Shown here in pieces: positions 61,705-64,000 of a DNA stretch of 64,000 nucleotides; the stretch's first letter is position 1; every line of letters starts with the position of its first letter. The position numbers and the translations under genes are program-made. The DNA comes from Streptomyces poonensis. GTDB taxonomy: Bacteria > Actinomycetota > Actinomycetes > Streptomycetales > Streptomycetaceae. Below the pieces are notes generated by a model. That model was not told where the DNA came from and did no database searches. It worked only from the letters and a program-made list of their open reading frames with translations. The stretch covers positions 310,001 to 374,000 of the forward strand of contig NZ_BMVW01000002.1 in NCBI RefSeq assembly GCF_014650915.1. Direction: 5' to 3'.

Positions 61705-63318
61705 ATGTCCGTGCCGCTGACCGCCGACGCCCGCGAGCACGGCCTGACCGGTGACGGCAGCACGAACGACCAGCCCGCGCTCGCGCGGCTGGTCGACACG
61801 CTCGGTGCGGCGTACGCCGCGGACGGCCTCCCGCGGACCATCCACGTCCCCGCCGGCCGTTACGTCGTCCAGGACCGGGCCACCGTCTGGCGCAGCGGCG
61901 TGTCCCTGATCGGCGCCGGGCGCGGCACCACCTGCTTCGTCCTGCGCAACCCCGGCAACCCCTCGCAGCCGGTGCCGCTGGCCTGGTTCACCGCCGCGCA
62001 GCACGGGGCCGGACCGGACAACCATCTGGCGGACATCGCCTTCGCGCACTTCGAGATCGACGGTTCGGGCGTGCGGACGGAGGAGTACGACCCGCTGGCC
62101 AAGGGACTCGGTCTGCAGTACGTGGTGCGGGGCCGCTTCAGCGACCTGTACGTGCACGACACCGCCGCGACCGGATTCGGCTGCGACTTCCTCCAGGACA
62201 CGGTCGTCGAGGCGGTGCTGGCGGCGGGGTGCGGGCGGCAGGACCCCGGGGAGAAGATGGGCGGCGCGGGGATCGGGATCGGCATCGGCGGCTGGGGAGC
62301 GGTCGAGCGGCTGACGGTGACGGCCTGCACCGCGATCGGCAACGGCACCAACGGCATCTTCGTGGAACTGCAGGAAGAGAACTGGCCGCCGCCCCGCGGC
62401 ATCCGGATCACCGCCTGCCACGCCGAGGACAACCGGTTCGGCATCTCCGACTGGGGCGCCGACGGGCTGCTCGTCACCTCGTCGACGATGATCGGCAACC
62501 ATCGGGCCGGCTTCGACGTGTCGTCGCAGGGCACCTCGGGCGTCGGCGGGCGGGGCGGCATCGTCACCGGCTGCGTCATCGACGGCAATGTGCGCGACGG
62601 CGTCGGGATCGGCAACACCCCCGGCCCGTACGCCCTGCGCGGCAACCGCATCAGCGGCAACGGGCGGTACGGCTACTGGCAGCACAACCTGGCGGGCGGC
62701 GACCAGGAACCGGCCGCGGACATCGTGCTGGAGTCCAACGACATCCGGGACAACGCGCTCGACGGCGTCCGCATCGACGCCCCGGTGCGGGACTCGGCGA
62801 TCGTGGGCAACCGCATCCGCAACAACGGCCGGCGCCACGCGTCCGCGGCCTCGGGCGGCGGCCCGGGAGTGCGCTACGGCAGCCTGTCCCTGACCGACGA
62901 GCACGCCCACTGGCCACCGGACGGGCACCGGGGCAAGCGGGTGACGGTGGGCGAGCAGAGTGCCATGGTCACGTACAACACCGCGACCGAGCTCGGCCTG
63001 GCCCCCGTGCACCCCGGCGCGGACACCGCCTGGCGCGACGGCGTGCCCGCGCCGGGCACCGCGTACCGGCTGCCGGACGGCGGCGGCCGGCGGGCCGGAC
63101 TCACCGCCGCGGCCGCGGTGACGCGGACCCAGCTGCACGGCAACCGCGTCTGGGACGACCAGCCGTCCAGGACCCAGGCCCACGGCATCTGGATCACCCG
63201 GAACGGCAGCTGGACGGGTGGCCGCGCTTCCGACAACGACCTCAGCGGCAACGCCTCGACGGCCACCCGCTTCGACACACGGCCCACCGGGGGCCGTTGG
63301 CGCGACAACGACGGATAG
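61705..63318 (+). CDS. Right-handed parallel beta-helix (pectate-lyase-like) protein
   Basis: The 537-residue protein opens with a pectate-lyase-superfamily start, MSVPLTADAREHGLTGDGST and NDQPALARLVDTLG, then PAGRYVVQDRATVWRSGVSL with GAGRGTTCFVLR. Repeated beta-helix rungs follow (CHAEDNRFGISDWGADGLLV, GNRISGNGRYGYW, SNDIRDNALDGVRID). No signal peptide is seen, which is unusual for a polysaccharide lyase. Sequence does not reveal the catalytic residues or substrate. GAGAGGAGCGCCGT sets the ATG. It may act in the cytoplasm or be exported by another route. Confidence 0.8.
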   Translation: MSVPLTADAREHGLTGDGSTNDQPALARLVDTLGAAYAADGLPRTIHVPAGRYVVQDRATVWRSGVSLIGAGRGTTCFVLRNPGNPSQPVPLAWFTAAQHGAGPDNHLADIAFAHFEIDGSGVRTEEYDPLAKGLGLQYVVRGRFSDLYVHDTAATGFGCDFLQDTVVEAVLAAGCGRQDPGEKMGGAGIGIGIGGWGAVERLTVTACTAIGNGTNGIFVELQEENWPPPRGIRITACHAEDNRFGISDWGADGLLVTSSTMIGNHRAGFDVSSQGTSGVGGRGGIVTGCVIDGNVRDGVGIGNTPGPYALRGNRISGNGRYGYWQHNLAGGDQEPAADIVLESNDIRDNALDGVRIDAPVRDSAIVGNRIRNNGRRHASAASGGGPGVRYGSLSLTDEHAHWPPDGHRGKRVTVGEQSAMVTYNTATELGLAPVHPGADTAWRDGVPAPGTAYRLPDGGGRRAGLTAAAAVTRTQLHGNRVWDDQPSRTQAHGIWITRNGSWTGGRASDNDLSGNASTATRFDTRPTGGRWRDNDG

Positions 63319-63359
63319 CACGACGTCCGGTCGGACAGGAACGCTCGTGCGGATACGGG

Positions 63360-63923
63360 TCAGTCGCTCTTGCCCCGTCCCGTCAAGGCGTCGCGCAGGC
63401 GGTCCACCATGCCCGCGCCCGGCCCGAGGAGCTTGTTGCCGGGCGGGGTGTCGGGGGCCGAGGGGTGCGGGCGGGTCGGTGCCATCTTCTTCGCCGTGCG
63501 CACCTTGTCGCCCAGCCGCTGGAGATCCTCCGCGCTGCAGGTCTGCCGCATCATCGGGAAGAGGTTGCCCTCCTCGTCGGCGACGTGGTCGCGGATCTCG
63601 CTCATCAGCTCGGTCATCAGCCGGTCGAACTGCGGGTCGTCGGCCTGGCAGCGCTCCAGGTCCTTCATGGTGCGCTCGGCCTTCGCGTGGTCCTCGAGCT
63701 CCTTGTCGGCGATGCTGTCGCCGTTCGGCAGGTGCTCCCGCACCGTCGGGTACAGGTACATCTCCTCGGCGACGGAATGGCGCACCAGCTCGATGGTGAC
63801 CTTGTCCGCGAGCTCCTTGCGCCGGCTGTCTCCGGACGGCAGGGCCTCGATCTGCGCGAACATGTCCTCGACCTCGCGGTGGTCGGTGGTCAGCTCGTGA
63901 ATGACGTCTCCGCCGTGTCCCAC
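63360..63923 (-). CDS. Hemerythrin HHE domain protein
   Basis: The 187-residue protein has the hemerythrin cation-binding pattern in order: VIHELTTDHREVEDMF, ELVRHSVAEEMYLYP, LEDHAKAERTMKD and IRDHVADEEGNLFPMMRQ. The His/Glu ligands could hold a diiron centre for O2, NO or redox sensing. A Pro-rich linker and a short C-terminal segment (GMVDRLRDALTGRGKSD) follow. The GTG at 63923 is preceded by AAGGAGCACCCC. It is common in Streptomyces stress clusters. Confidence 0.9.
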   Translation of the reverse strand: MGHGGDVIHELTTDHREVEDMFAQIEALPSGDSRRKELADKVTIELVRHSVAEEMYLYPTVREHLPNGDSIADKELEDHAKAERTMKDLERCQADDPQFDRLMTELMSEIRDHVADEEGNLFPMMRQTCSAEDLQRLGDKVRTAKKMAPTRPHPSAPDTPPGNKLLGPGAGMVDRLRDALTGRGKSD

Positions 63924-64000
63924 GGGGTGCTCCTTACTGCCGCAGTGATGGGGATGCTCGGTGGCGCCTCCTAGGTAACGGGCCCGCCCGCGGTAAATGG

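Overview
The window reads as Streptomyces or a close actinobacterial relative. GC is very high throughout, the third codon position is strongly G/C, GTG starts are common, and many genes overlap as ATGA or GTGA. Family content fits: a ROK regulator, WS/DGAT-type acyltransferase, AurF-like oxygenase, FprB-like ferredoxin reductase, DUF2252, HdeD-like and DUF1269 proteins. Several broken genes (LacI, sulfotransferase, SDR, AraC) and many short tandem repeats suggest an accessory, perhaps chromosome-arm, region rather than core chromosome.

Layout. 1-6.4 kb: a cut-off small gene, a lipase-like hydrolase, an AurF-like diiron oxygenase followed by a ferredoxin/flavin reductase, two tandem small membrane proteins, a deleted LacI gene and a DUF1330 protein. 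6.4-10.7 kb: a lipid-type minicluster of acyl carrier protein, ketosynthase and WS/DGAT-like acyltransferase, divergent from a frameshifted sulfotransferase. 10.7-16.4 kb: lipoamide dehydrogenase, ROK regulator, Cof-type HAD phosphatase, an XRE regulator/membrane protein pair, and a second XRE-like regulator. 16.4-18.2 kb: a decayed stretch with minisatellites and SDR and AraC relics. 18.2-43.4 kb: a stress-type island with a membrane-anchored Mrr-like nuclease, many small membrane proteins, two diacylglycerol-kinase-like lipid kinases, a GH13/MGH1 glycosidase pair, SHOCT, HdeD and DUF2252 proteins, a giant LuxR regulator, HtpG and an RpiB-like isomerase. 43.4-56.0 kb: a seven-gene operon of dynamin-like GTPases with an Hsp70-like ATPase. 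56.1-64 kb: a 1446-residue P-type ATPase with a Lys/Ala-rich partner, a beta-helix protein and a hemerythrin.

The strongest candidate for an undescribed system is the 43716-56039 operon. It encodes four GTPases with intact P-loops, one with a degenerate P-loop, an actin/Hsp70-fold ATPase inserted as third gene, and an unrecognised terminal protein with a C-terminal hydrophobic segment. Spacing is tight or overlapping for the first six genes. I infer a membrane-remodelling or membrane-guarding machine, possibly defensive; the sequence does not prove the role.

The second notable signal is a recurring operator-like palindrome, TCACCC-N5-GGGTGA, in intergenic regions between 21.2 and 36 kb. It lies 35-140 bp upstream of the lipid kinase, DUF6325, membrane protein, SHOCT, HdeD and DUF2252 genes, with weaker copies before the glycosidase pair and the small protein at 35650. 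It may mark one co-regulated stress regulon. Gene starts were chosen from Shine-Dalgarno position, overlaps and family length; function calls rest on motifs read by eye, without database searches.
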